Below, piece by piece: positions 28,844 through 36,190 of a stretch of 44,227 nucleotides of DNA. The position numbers and the translations under genes are program-made. Position 1 is the stretch's first letter. Each line of letters starts with the position of its first letter. Under the pieces are notes generated by a model. That model was not told the DNA's origin, searched no databases, and worked only from the letters and a program-made list of their open reading frames with translations. Source of the DNA: Sphingomonas sp. (GTDB taxonomy: Bacteria; Pseudomonadota; Alphaproteobacteria; Sphingomonadales; Sphingomonadaceae); assembly GCA_021732445.1 (NCBI GenBank), contig JAKFUZ010000029.1, forward strand, positions 1 through 44,227, in the 5' to 3' direction.

Positions 28844-28890
28844 GTTCGATCAATGATCGATATATGTTCGATTAATGTTCTTAATGTCAA
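28844..28890 (-). promoter_or_regulatory. SOS-type promoter with LexA operator facing the small membrane protein gene
   Basis: Reading the minus strand, TTGACA (28890-28885) is followed by GAAC (28880-28877), seven bases, and GAAC (28869-28866), then an AT-rich ATATAT (28865-28860) that would hold the -10 element at a spacing of 17-19 nt. GAAC-N7-GAAC is the alphaproteobacterial LexA box, the same site as at recA. Two more tetramers at the same 11-nt period, GATC (28858-28855) and GAAC (28847-28844), extend the array. The placement between the -35 and -10 boxes is typical of repressor operators. rpsB starts on the other strand 141 nt to the right. Confidence 0.65.
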
Positions 28891-28893
28891 GCA

Positions 28894-28922
28894 TTGATTT
28901 GCGTATGGCGCTCGGCTAAGCG
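28894..28922 (+). promoter_or_regulatory. Weak candidate promoter for rpsB
   Basis: TTGATT (28894-28899) and TAAGCG (28917-28922) are separated by 17 nt, about 110 nt before the rpsB start. It lies in the AT-rich stretch that also holds the divergent SOS-type promoter. The -10 match is poor and this is a suggestion only. Confidence 0.2.
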
Positions 28923-29030
28923 GCTCGCCTGACCCCGCATGGGAAGCGCTCATAACCGGTGTTGTGCCCGGCCTTTCAGGCAAGGCGCGATATTTGCTTC
29001 CCAGAGGACCAACCGGAAAGGAACTATCTT

Positions 29031-29885
29031 ATGGCGGCTCCAGTCGTCACCATGCAGCAATTGCTCGAAACGGGCGCGCATTTCGGCCACCAGACGCACC
29101 GCTGGAACCCGAAGATGAAGCCCTATATCTTTGGCGACCGCAACGGCGTCCACATCCTCGATCTCAGCCAGACAGTGCCGCTTTTTGCGCGTGCGCTGGA
29201 GTTTGTCGCGGCGTCAACCGCGTCGGGCGGCAAGGTGTTGTTCGTTGGCACCAAGCGCCAGGCGCAGGAAGCCGTGGCAGATGCCGCGCGGCGTTCTGGC
29301 CAGCATTTCGTCAACCATCGCTGGCTGGGCGGCATGCTTACCAACTGGAAGACGATTTCGGGCTCGATCAAGCGGCTCAAGACGCTTGAGGAGCAACTTT
29401 CGGGTGACACGGCCGGCCTCACCAAAAAGGAAGTGCTGCAGCTCACCCGTGAAAAGGACAAGCTGGAGCTGTCGCTTGGCGGCATTCGCGACATGGGCGG
29501 CATTCCCGACGTGATGTTCGTCATCGATGCGAACAAGGAAGAGCTGGCGATCAAGGAAGCCAACACGCTGGGTATTCCGGTTGTGGCCATCCTCGATTCG
29601 AATGTGTCGCCAGATGGCATTGCCTTTCCCGTGCCCGCCAATGATGACGCGAGCCGCGCCATCCGCCTCTATTGCGAGGCGATTGCGATCGCGGCCACGC
29701 GCGGCGGCCATCAGCAACAGGCCGCCAGCGGCCGCGACATTGGCGCCATGGACGCGCCACCGGTTGAAGAAGCTTTGATGGTGGCGCCGGCCGATGACAG
29801 TGCCGCAGCGCTAGTCGTGGAAGATGTCGCGGCCGCCACCACCCCGGAAACCGCGGTTGAAGGCGAGCATCAGCTCGACGCGTAA
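29031..29885 (+). CDS. rpsB: 30S ribosomal protein S2
   Basis: This encodes 284 residues from the ATG at 29031, which follows a GGAAAGGAA ribosome binding site. The open frame reaches back to 28959, but the family N-terminus ([20 protein letters not shown]) begins here. Conserved segments include [46 protein letters not shown] and the nucleus of the late [10 protein letters not shown]. The C-terminal 45 residues form an acidic, alanine-rich extension longer than in E. coli, as seen in several alphaproteobacteria. The product joins the 30S subunit near the S1 site. tsf follows as in most bacteria. Confidence 0.97.
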   Translation: MAAPVVTMQQLLETGAHFGHQTHRWNPKMKPYIFGDRNGVHILDLSQTVPLFARALEFVAASTASGGKVLFVGTKRQAQEAVADAARRSGQHFVNHRWLGGMLTNWKTISGSIKRLKTLEEQLSGDTAGLTKKEVLQLTREKDKLELSLGGIRDMGGIPDVMFVIDANKEELAIKEANTLGIPVVAILDSNVSPDGIAFPVPANDDASRAIRLYCEAIAIAATRGGHQQQAASGRDIGAMDAPPVEEALMVAPADDSAAALVVEDVAAATTPETAVEGEHQLDA

Positions 29886-29906
29886 GACCGTCGCTGAACT
29901 GAAATA

Positions 29907-29940
29907 TGGGCGGGGTAGGGCACTGGCCTTTCCCCGCCCA
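29907..29940 (+). other. Long hairpin between rpsB and tsf
   Basis: TGGGCGGGG (29907-29915) pairs perfectly with CCCCGCCCA (29932-29940) around a 16-nt loop. No T run follows, so it is not a standard terminator. It may attenuate or process the rpsB-tsf transcript, allowing different levels of S2 and EF-Ts. Confidence 0.55.
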
Positions 29941-29973
29941 CTCTCATGAACGCTGAACAAGAGGACAGATCAT

Positions 29974-30897
29974 ATGGCCGAGATCACAGCCGCCGCCGTG
30001 AAAGACCTGCGTGAAAAAAGCGGTGCAGGCATGATGGATTGCAAAAAGGCGTTGACCGAGGCGAGTGGCGACATTGATGCCGCGATGGACTGGCTGCGCG
30101 CCAAGGGCCTGTCGGCGGCCGCCAAAAAGTCCAGCCGTACTGCCGCTGAAGGGCTGGTCGGCATCGAGGTGTCGGGCACCAGGGGCGCCGCGGTAGAGGT
30201 CAATTCCGAAACCGATTTCGTCGCCAAGAACGATCAGTTCCAGACCTTTGTGCGCGACGTGACATCGGTCGTTATGGCGCTGGGCGATGATCTGGCGACC
30301 GTCAAGGCGGCGCCGCTTGGCGACAAGACGGTTGAGGAAATCCTGACCCACAATATCGCAACGATTGGCGAGAACCAGAATTTGCGGCGCGCCCGCCGGC
30401 TGGAAGTCGCGTCGGGCGCCGTGGTGGCCTATGTGCACAATGCAGCGGCGCCCGGGCTCGGCAAGATCGGCGTGCTGGTCGCGCTGGAGAGCGAGGCTGG
30501 GGCAGATGTGCTCGAACCACTCGGCAAGCAGATTGCGATGCACATTGCGGCCGCCTTCCCGCTTGCGCTGAACGAGGAAGACCTTGACCCCGAAATCGTT
30601 GAGCGCGAGCGGGCGATTGCCACCGAAAAGGCGGCAGAGAGCGGCAAGCCGGCCGACATCGTGGCCAAGATGGTCGACGGCGCGATTGCGAAATATCGCA
30701 AGGGACACGCGCTGGTCAGCCAGCTTCTGGTGATGGACGGCAAGACCAGAATTGCCGATGTCGTTGCCAATGCGGCCAAAGCGGCTGGCAAACCCATTGC
30801 GCTCAAGGATTATGTCCGTTTTCAACTTGGCGAGGGCATTGAGCGCGAGCAAAGCGACTTCGCGGCCGAAGTCGCGGCGGCAGCCGGCGTCAGCTAG
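29974..30897 (+). CDS. tsf: Elongation factor Ts
   Basis: This encodes 307 residues. It is the nucleotide exchange factor for EF-Tu. The N-terminal UBA-like segment [19 protein letters not shown], the core TDFVAKND that contacts EF-Tu, and the later [16 protein letters not shown] and [10 protein letters not shown] regions are all typical. Length and start agree with the family. An AAGAGGACAG ribosome binding site precedes the ATG. It follows rpsB with 88 nt between them, which contain a strong hairpin. Confidence 0.97.
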   Translation: MAEITAAAVKDLREKSGAGMMDCKKALTEASGDIDAAMDWLRAKGLSAAAKKSSRTAAEGLVGIEVSGTRGAAVEVNSETDFVAKNDQFQTFVRDVTSVVMALGDDLATVKAAPLGDKTVEEILTHNIATIGENQNLRRARRLEVASGAVVAYVHNAAAPGLGKIGVLVALESEAGADVLEPLGKQIAMHIAAAFPLALNEEDLDPEIVERERAIATEKAAESGKPADIVAKMVDGAIAKYRKGHALVSQLLVMDGKTRIADVVANAAKAAGKPIALKDYVRFQLGEGIEREQSDFAAEVAAAAGVS

Positions 30898-31007
30898 GTT
30901 GGGCTGACGCGCCGGGAAGCCGAGGCTGCCGGATTGAACGCTTGGCAGGGTGGCGGGGTGCCTCTAAGGTTCTTGCCGCCCTGCTGCTCGCTGCACAAGT
31001 TGGATCC

Positions 31008-31745
31008 ATGACCACGCCCCATTTCAAACGCATATTGCTCAAGCTGTCCGGCGAAGTCCTGATGGGCCAGGGCCAGTTCGGCATCGACCCGGCAACGGTT
31101 GATCGCGTGGCCGGCGAAATCGCGGCCGCCAAGGCTGCCGGGCATGAGCTTTGCCTGGTGGTGGGCGGCGGCAATATTTTTCGCGGGCTGGCCGCTGCGG
31201 CCAAGGGTTTTGACCGCACCAGCGCCGATTATATGGGCATGCTCGCCACCGTGATGAACGCCATTGCCGTGCAAAATGCGCTGGAGCGGATTGGCATTGA
31301 AACGCGCGTGCAGTCGGCCATCCCCATGGCCAGCGTGTGCGAGCCTTACATCCGCAGGCGCGCGATACGGCACATGGAAAAAGGCCGCATCGTCATTTTT
31401 GCCGCCGGCACCGGCAACCCGTTTTTCACGACCGACACCGCCGCTGCGCTGCGCGCGGCCGAGATGAACTGCGACGCGCTGTTCAAGGGCACCAGCGTTG
31501 ACGGGGTCTATGATGCCGATCCCAAAAAGGTCGCATCGGCCACACGCTATCACGCGCTCAGCTTTGGCCAGGTGCTCGCCGATAACCTGAAGGTCATGGA
31601 TGCTGCCGCCGTCGCGTTGTGCCGCGAAAACGACATTCCGATCGTGGTGTTCAACATTCGCGATGAGGGCAATCTTGCCTCGGTGCTGCGCGGAGAGGGC
31701 ATGTCGACCATTGTCCATAACGCTGTTGAAAAAGTGGAGAACTGA
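31008..31745 (+). CDS. pyrH: UMP kinase
   Basis: This encodes 245 residues from the ATG at 31008. It phosphorylates UMP to UDP with ATP for pyrimidine nucleotide supply. Amino acid kinase family landmarks are [24 protein letters not shown], and the acceptor-site region [19 protein letters not shown] followed by [16 protein letters not shown]. The frame is open back to 30942, but the family N-terminus and the 31008 ATG coincide. It lies between tsf and frr, the order found in most bacteria, and ends 2 nt before frr. Confidence 0.96.
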   Translation: MTTPHFKRILLKLSGEVLMGQGQFGIDPATVDRVAGEIAAAKAAGHELCLVVGGGNIFRGLAAAAKGFDRTSADYMGMLATVMNAIAVQNALERIGIETRVQSAIPMASVCEPYIRRRAIRHMEKGRIVIFAAGTGNPFFTTDTAAALRAAEMNCDALFKGTSVDGVYDADPKKVASATRYHALSFGQVLADNLKVMDAAAVALCRENDIPIVVFNIRDEGNLASVLRGEGMSTIVHNAVEKVEN

Positions 31746-31747
31746 GC

Positions 31748-32305
31748 ATGGCCGCCTATGACAAGGCCGATCTGGAACGCCGCATGCACGGCGCGGTTGA
31801 AGCGCTGAAGGGCGATCTGTCGGGCCTGCGCACGGGGCGGGCGAGTGTGTCGCTGCTCGATCCGGTGACAGTTGAGGTTTACGGCGCACATATGCCGCTC
31901 AATCAGGTTGCGACCGTATCAGCGCCTGAATCGCGGATGCTCTCGGTGCAGGTTTGGGACAAGGCGAATACCGGGCCGGCCGACAAGGCAATCCGCTCGG
32001 CCGGGCTTGGCCTCAACCCGATTGTCGACGGGCAGACGCTGCGCATCCCCATTCCCGATCTGACCGAGGAGCGCCGCAAGGAACTGGCCAAGCTCGCCGG
32101 CCAATATGCCGAAAAAGCCCGGATTGCCGCGCGTAATGTGCGCCGCGACGGCATGGAAAGCCTGAAACTCGACGAGAAGAAGAATGTGTTCGGCGAGGAT
32201 GAGCGCAAGCGCCACGAAACCGAGGTGCAAAAGCTCACCGATGCGACGATTGCCGATATTGATGCGGCGGCAACCGCGAAGGAAAAGGAAATCTTGGGCA
32301 AGTGA
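31748..32305 (+). CDS. frr: Ribosome recycling factor
   Basis: This encodes 185 residues, the standard length. It separates ribosomal subunits after termination together with EF-G. The two-domain pattern is clear: a helical bundle start ([27 protein letters not shown]), a beta domain around [19 protein letters not shown], and the C-terminal helices with [18 protein letters not shown]. It begins 2 nt after pyrH and its TGA overlaps the GTG start of uppS, so the genes are translationally coupled. Confidence 0.97.
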   Translation: MAAYDKADLERRMHGAVEALKGDLSGLRTGRASVSLLDPVTVEVYGAHMPLNQVATVSAPESRMLSVQVWDKANTGPADKAIRSAGLGLNPIVDGQTLRIPIPDLTEERRKELAKLAGQYAEKARIAARNVRRDGMESLKLDEKKNVFGEDERKRHETEVQKLTDATIADIDAAATAKEKEILGK

Positions 32306-33045
32306 CGTCGTTGCCCGCCACGGCGCCCGACGCGACCCTGGCCGGGGGCGCGCTGCCGCGCCACGTGGCGATCATCATGGACGGCAATGGCCGCTGGGCC
32401 AAGAAGCGCTTTCTGCCGCGCCTTGCGGGGCACAAGGCGGGCGTGGAGGCGGTGCGCAAGGTTACCCGCGCGGCGCGGACACTGGGCATAGAGGCACTCA
32501 CCCTATATGCCTTCTCGTCGGAAAACTGGCGCCGCCCCGAAGACGAGATCAGCGATCTGATGGGCCTGCTGCGCTATTTCATTCGCCATGATCTTGATGA
32601 GCTGGTGCGGGAGAATGTTCGGCTGCGCGTCATCGGTGCCTATCACCGCTTTGGCGCGGACATTGTGGCACTGGTGCAGGGTGCTCTTGCCCGCACCGCG
32701 GCAAATACCGGGCCTGTGCTCGTCATCGCGCTCAATTATGGGGCACAGGCCGAGCTTGCGGCGGCCGCCCGGCATCTTGCCGAACGCGTGGCCCGTGGCG
32801 ACCTGCCGGTGGCGCAGATCGACGAGGCGGCGATTGAGGGACTGCTCGAAACGCGCGATTTGCCGCCGCTCGACCTGCTCATCCGCACGTCGGGCGAGCA
32901 GCGGCTTTCAAATTTTCTGCTCTGGCAGGCGGCCTATGCCGAATTGCTCTTCGTTGACACTTTGTGGCCTGATTTTGACGAAGCGGCGCTGGCCGATGCG
33001 GTGGCGCAATTCGGCAACCGGCAGCGGCGCTTTGGCGGCTTGTGA
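32302..33045 (+). CDS. uppS: Undecaprenyl diphosphate synthase (cis-prenyltransferase)
   Basis: This encodes 247 residues from a GTG (32302) that overlaps the frr stop. It adds isopentenyl units in cis to farnesyl diphosphate, giving the lipid carrier for peptidoglycan and surface polysaccharides. The family motifs are intact: [13 protein letters not shown] with the catalytic Asp, [25 protein letters not shown], and the C-terminal [17 protein letters not shown]. The last residues overlap the cdsA start. Location before cdsA and dxr is the usual order in proteobacteria. Confidence 0.95.
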   Translation: MTSLPATAPDATLAGGALPRHVAIIMDGNGRWAKKRFLPRLAGHKAGVEAVRKVTRAARTLGIEALTLYAFSSENWRRPEDEISDLMGLLRYFIRHDLDELVRENVRLRVIGAYHRFGADIVALVQGALARTAANTGPVLVIALNYGAQAELAAAARHLAERVARGDLPVAQIDEAAIEGLLETRDLPPLDLLIRTSGEQRLSNFLLWQAAYAELLFVDTLWPDFDEAALADAVAQFGNRQRRFGGL

Positions 33046-33845
33046 GCACCGCCGGGCACGCCGTTCAACGCTCTGAGCTTGCGACACGGGCCGCTGTCGG
33101 CGCGGTGTTGGTCGCCGCGGCGCTCACCGGCTTGTGGCTGGGCGGCGTGGTGTTCTGGATCATGCTCGCGGCCGTGTCGCTTGGTGTTTGTGGTGAATGG
33201 GCGGATCTGGCGGGGGCCGGGCGGGCGCGCAAGCGGCTGTTGATGTTTGCGCTGTCGGTGCCGCTCGCGATCATGGGGCCGCTTGCCGCAGGGCCTGATT
33301 TTTTCGCGCTTGGGTTGCTTGTGGGCGCGGCCGGGTTTGCGCTGTTGGCGACGCGGCGAAGCGATCTTGCCGGTGGCATCCTCTATGCCGGTCTGCCGGT
33401 GCTGGCGATTATGTTGATGCGCGATCAGGCGCGCGGCCTGTTGTTCACCTTCTGGGTGTTTGGCGTGGTTTGGCTGTGCGATATCGGCGCCTATTTTGCC
33501 GGGCGCGCGATTGGCGGGCCCCGGCTTGCCCCGGCGATCAGCCCCAACAAGACATGGGCCGGGCTGATTGGCGGCATCGCGGCGGCAAGCCTGTTTGCGG
33601 GCGTGCTGCATCTCTATCAGGGCCTGCCCTGGCGGCTGACACTCGCAACGCCGTTGATTGCAGCGATTGCACAGGCCGGCGATCTCTACGAAAGCTGGCT
33701 CAAGCGGCGGGCTGGCGTAAAGGACAGCGGCACGCTGCTGCCGGGCCATGGCGGGTTGCTCGATCGGCTCGACGGGATGATAGCGGCAGCGCCGGTTGCA
33801 GCGTTTCTGGTGGTGTTGCCGCAAGTGCGGGGGTTGATTGGATGA
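33042..33845 (+). CDS. cdsA: Phosphatidate cytidylyltransferase (CDP-diglyceride synthase)
   Basis: This encodes 267 residues from a GTG (33042) that overlaps the uppS stop. It is a polytopic inner-membrane enzyme, with about six to eight hydrophobic segments, that makes CDP-diacylglycerol from phosphatidic acid and CTP. The CdsA signature is visible near residues 145-180: WLCDIGAYFAGRAIGGPRL, then SPNKTWAGLIGG, and a later GVKDSGTLLPGHGGLLDRLDG. The product feeds the pssA gene in this same window. The TGA overlaps the dxr ATG. Confidence 0.95.
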   Translation: MSTAGHAVQRSELATRAAVGAVLVAAALTGLWLGGVVFWIMLAAVSLGVCGEWADLAGAGRARKRLLMFALSVPLAIMGPLAAGPDFFALGLLVGAAGFALLATRRSDLAGGILYAGLPVLAIMLMRDQARGLLFTFWVFGVVWLCDIGAYFAGRAIGGPRLAPAISPNKTWAGLIGGIAAASLFAGVLHLYQGLPWRLTLATPLIAAIAQAGDLYESWLKRRAGVKDSGTLLPGHGGLLDRLDGMIAAAPVAAFLVVLPQVRGLIG

Positions 33846-34999
33846 AGACAGTGACCATCCTTGGCGCGACCGGATCGGTCGGTACGTCAACGCTGGATTT
33901 GATCGAGCGGGCGCCAGGGGCTTTCGCGGTGCTGGCGCTTACCGCCAATTGTGATGTGGCCAAGCTGGCGGCCGCCGCCATCCGCACCAGCGCCCGCCAC
34001 GCCGTGGTGGCTGATGAGGGGTGTCTGCCTGCGTTGGAAGCGGCGCTTGCCGGCACCGGCATCACAGCGGCCGGGGGTGCCGCGGCGGTTTGTGATGCAG
34101 CGGCAATGGGCGCGGACGTGACGATGGCCGCGATTGTCGGCTGTGCTGGCCTGCCGCCGGTGATGGCGGCGATTGGCGCGGGCAGCACGGTCATCCTGGC
34201 CAACAAGGAACCGCTTGTTTCTGCCGGCGACGTGATATTGGCGGCGGCAAAGGCGCATGGCGCAACGCTGCTGCCGGCGGATTCAGAGCACAACGCAATC
34301 TTCCAGTGCTTTGATTTCGCCCGGCCCGAGCGCGTTCGCCGGATTATCCTGACGGCAAGCGGCGGCCCGTTCCGCGACTGGACGACGGCGCAGATGCGCG
34401 GCGTGACCCCGGCACAGGCGGTTGCTCACCCAAATTGGTCGATGGGCGCGAAAATCTCGGTCGATTCAGCGACGATGATGAACAAGGGGCTGGAACTTAT
34501 CGAGGCGGCGCGGCTGTTTCCGGTCGATCCTTCGCGGATCGAGATCATCCTCCACCGTCAATCGGTAATCCATTCGATGGTCGATTATGTCGATGGCTCG
34601 GTGCTGGCGCAGCTTGGGCCGCCCGATATGCGCACGCCTATTGCCTATTGCCTGGCCTGGCCGGACCGGATGGCAGCCCCCATGGCGCCGCTTGATCTGG
34701 TCGGCATCGGCAGGCTCGATTTCGAGGCGCCCGACGAAGCGCGGTTTCCCGCGCTCAGGCTGGCGCGCGAGGCGTTGACTGCGGGTGGCGCCCGCCCGGC
34801 CATTTTGAACGCCGCCAATGAGGTGGCGGTCGCGGCGTTTCTCGCCGGGCACATCGGCTTCCTCGAAATTGCCGCAATCGTCGACGATACGCTTTCCGCC
34901 TATGATCCTGCAGCGCCGGAAACGCTGGACGCGGTGCTTGCAGTGGATGCGCAGGCGCGCAGGGTTGCGACCGAGCGTGTGAAGGATTGTGTGAGTTGA
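33842..34999 (+). CDS. dxr: 1-deoxy-D-xylulose 5-phosphate reductoisomerase
   Basis: This encodes 385 residues from the ATG at 33842 (ATGA overlap with the cdsA stop). It catalyses the second step of the MEP isoprenoid pathway, NADPH-dependent conversion of DXP to MEP, in the cytoplasm. Landmarks are the NADPH loop LGATGSVGTSTLDLI, ANKEPLVSAGD, the metal and substrate region PADSEHNAIFQC, SGGPFRDW, and DSATMMNKGLELIEA. A longer open frame starting at 33470 is a shadow of cdsA. It supplies isoprenoids for the neighbouring uppS product. Confidence 0.96.
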   Translation: MKTVTILGATGSVGTSTLDLIERAPGAFAVLALTANCDVAKLAAAAIRTSARHAVVADEGCLPALEAALAGTGITAAGGAAAVCDAAAMGADVTMAAIVGCAGLPPVMAAIGAGSTVILANKEPLVSAGDVILAAAKAHGATLLPADSEHNAIFQCFDFARPERVRRIILTASGGPFRDWTTAQMRGVTPAQAVAHPNWSMGAKISVDSATMMNKGLELIEAARLFPVDPSRIEIILHRQSVIHSMVDYVDGSVLAQLGPPDMRTPIAYCLAWPDRMAAPMAPLDLVGIGRLDFEAPDEARFPALRLAREALTAGGARPAILNAANEVAVAAFLAGHIGFLEIAAIVDDTLSAYDPAAPETLDAVLAVDAQARRVATERVKDCVS

Positions 35000-36129
35000 T
35001 CCAGTCTCCTGGCCTGTTGCTGACGGTTATTGCCTTCATTCTGGTGATTGGCCCGCTCGTTTTCGTCCACGAGCTTGGACATTATCTCGCCGGGCGGTTG
35101 TTCGGGGTTAAGGCCGACGAGTTTTCGATCGGCTTCGGCCCGGAACTTGGCGGCATGACCGACAAGCGCGGCACGCGGTGGAAGCTGTGCGCCCTGCCGC
35201 TTGGGGGATACGTCAAATTTGCCGGCGACATGGGCCCGTCAAGCGCGGCAGACCCCAATTGGCTGGCGCTTCCGGCAGCCGCACGGGCGGTGACCTTCCA
35301 GGCCAAGGCCTTGTGGCAGCGCGCGATCATCGTGGCAGCCGGCCCAGTTACGAATTTTGCGGTGGCGATTGCCATTCTGGCCGGATTTGCGGTGACTTAT
35401 GGTGAGGTGCGGACACCGCCGGTTGTCGGGGCGATCGAGGCGAACAGCGCGGCCGCCGCCGCCGGCCTGTTGCCGGGCGATCGGATTACCGCGCTGGGCG
35501 GGCGGCAGGTGGACAGCTTCCAGGACATGATAATGTTCGTGCAGAACCGGGCCGGCCAGCAGGTCCGCGTGGACTATGTGCGTGCCGGGGCGGCGCGATC
35601 GGTTGACTTGAAGATCGGCACGCGGGTTGAGCGCGACCGGTTCGGCAACATGCCCAAAATCGGCCGGCTTGGCATTGCGCGGACCGGGGCGGAGGTGGTG
35701 CCGGTAAGCATCATCGAGGCGCCCGGCGTCGCGATTGAAAAAACGGGCGATATCCTGCGGATGATGGGCGAAGTCATTGGCCAGATCATTTCCGGCAGGC
35801 GGCCGGTAAGCGAGCTTGGCGGGCCGCTCAGCATCGCCAAGGTCTCTGGCGAGCAATTGTCGCTCGGCTTTTCGTCCTTCGTATTCCTGGTCGCTTTGGT
35901 GTCGATTAATCTGGGATTCATCAACCTGTTGCCAGTCCCTATGCTGGATGGCGGGCATTTGCTGTTCTATGCGGTTGAGGCGGTGCGCCGCAAACCGCTG
36001 GAGCCGCATGTGCAGGACTGGGCGTTCAGAGGCGGCTTGCTGGCGGTGCTTGCGTTGATGGCACTGGCAACCACCAATGATTTGGGATCGCTTGGGGTAT
36101 GGAAGGGACTGGCCGGGTTGATCGGTTGA
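34996..36129 (+). CDS. rseP: RIP metalloprotease RseP (site-2 protease, M50)
   Basis: This encodes 377 residues if translation begins at the TTG at 34996, which overlaps the dxr TGA and gives an MIQSPG-type N-terminus. Another TTG at 34987 would add three residues. It is an intramembrane zinc protease with HELGH near residue 25 in the first helix and the second metal motif NLLPVPMLDGGHLLF in the last third. One PDZ domain (about residues 130-215) is visible. Its usual role is the second cut of an anti-sigma factor or the clearing of signal peptides in the membrane. bamA follows at once, as in many proteobacteria. Confidence 0.93.
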   Translation: MIQSPGLLLTVIAFILVIGPLVFVHELGHYLAGRLFGVKADEFSIGFGPELGGMTDKRGTRWKLCALPLGGYVKFAGDMGPSSAADPNWLALPAAARAVTFQAKALWQRAIIVAAGPVTNFAVAIAILAGFAVTYGEVRTPPVVGAIEANSAAAAAGLLPGDRITALGGRQVDSFQDMIMFVQNRAGQQVRVDYVRAGAARSVDLKIGTRVERDRFGNMPKIGRLGIARTGAEVVPVSIIEAPGVAIEKTGDILRMMGEVIGQIISGRRPVSELGGPLSIAKVSGEQLSLGFSSFVFLVALVSINLGFINLLPVPMLDGGHLLFYAVEAVRRKPLEPHVQDWAFRGGLLAVLALMALATTNDLGSLGVWKGLAGLIG

Positions 36130-36190
36130 CGCGCTTGGGGCAGGGCGATTGCGCCTTGCCGGGCACTTTTTTTCCGTTTGGGGTGACGTA

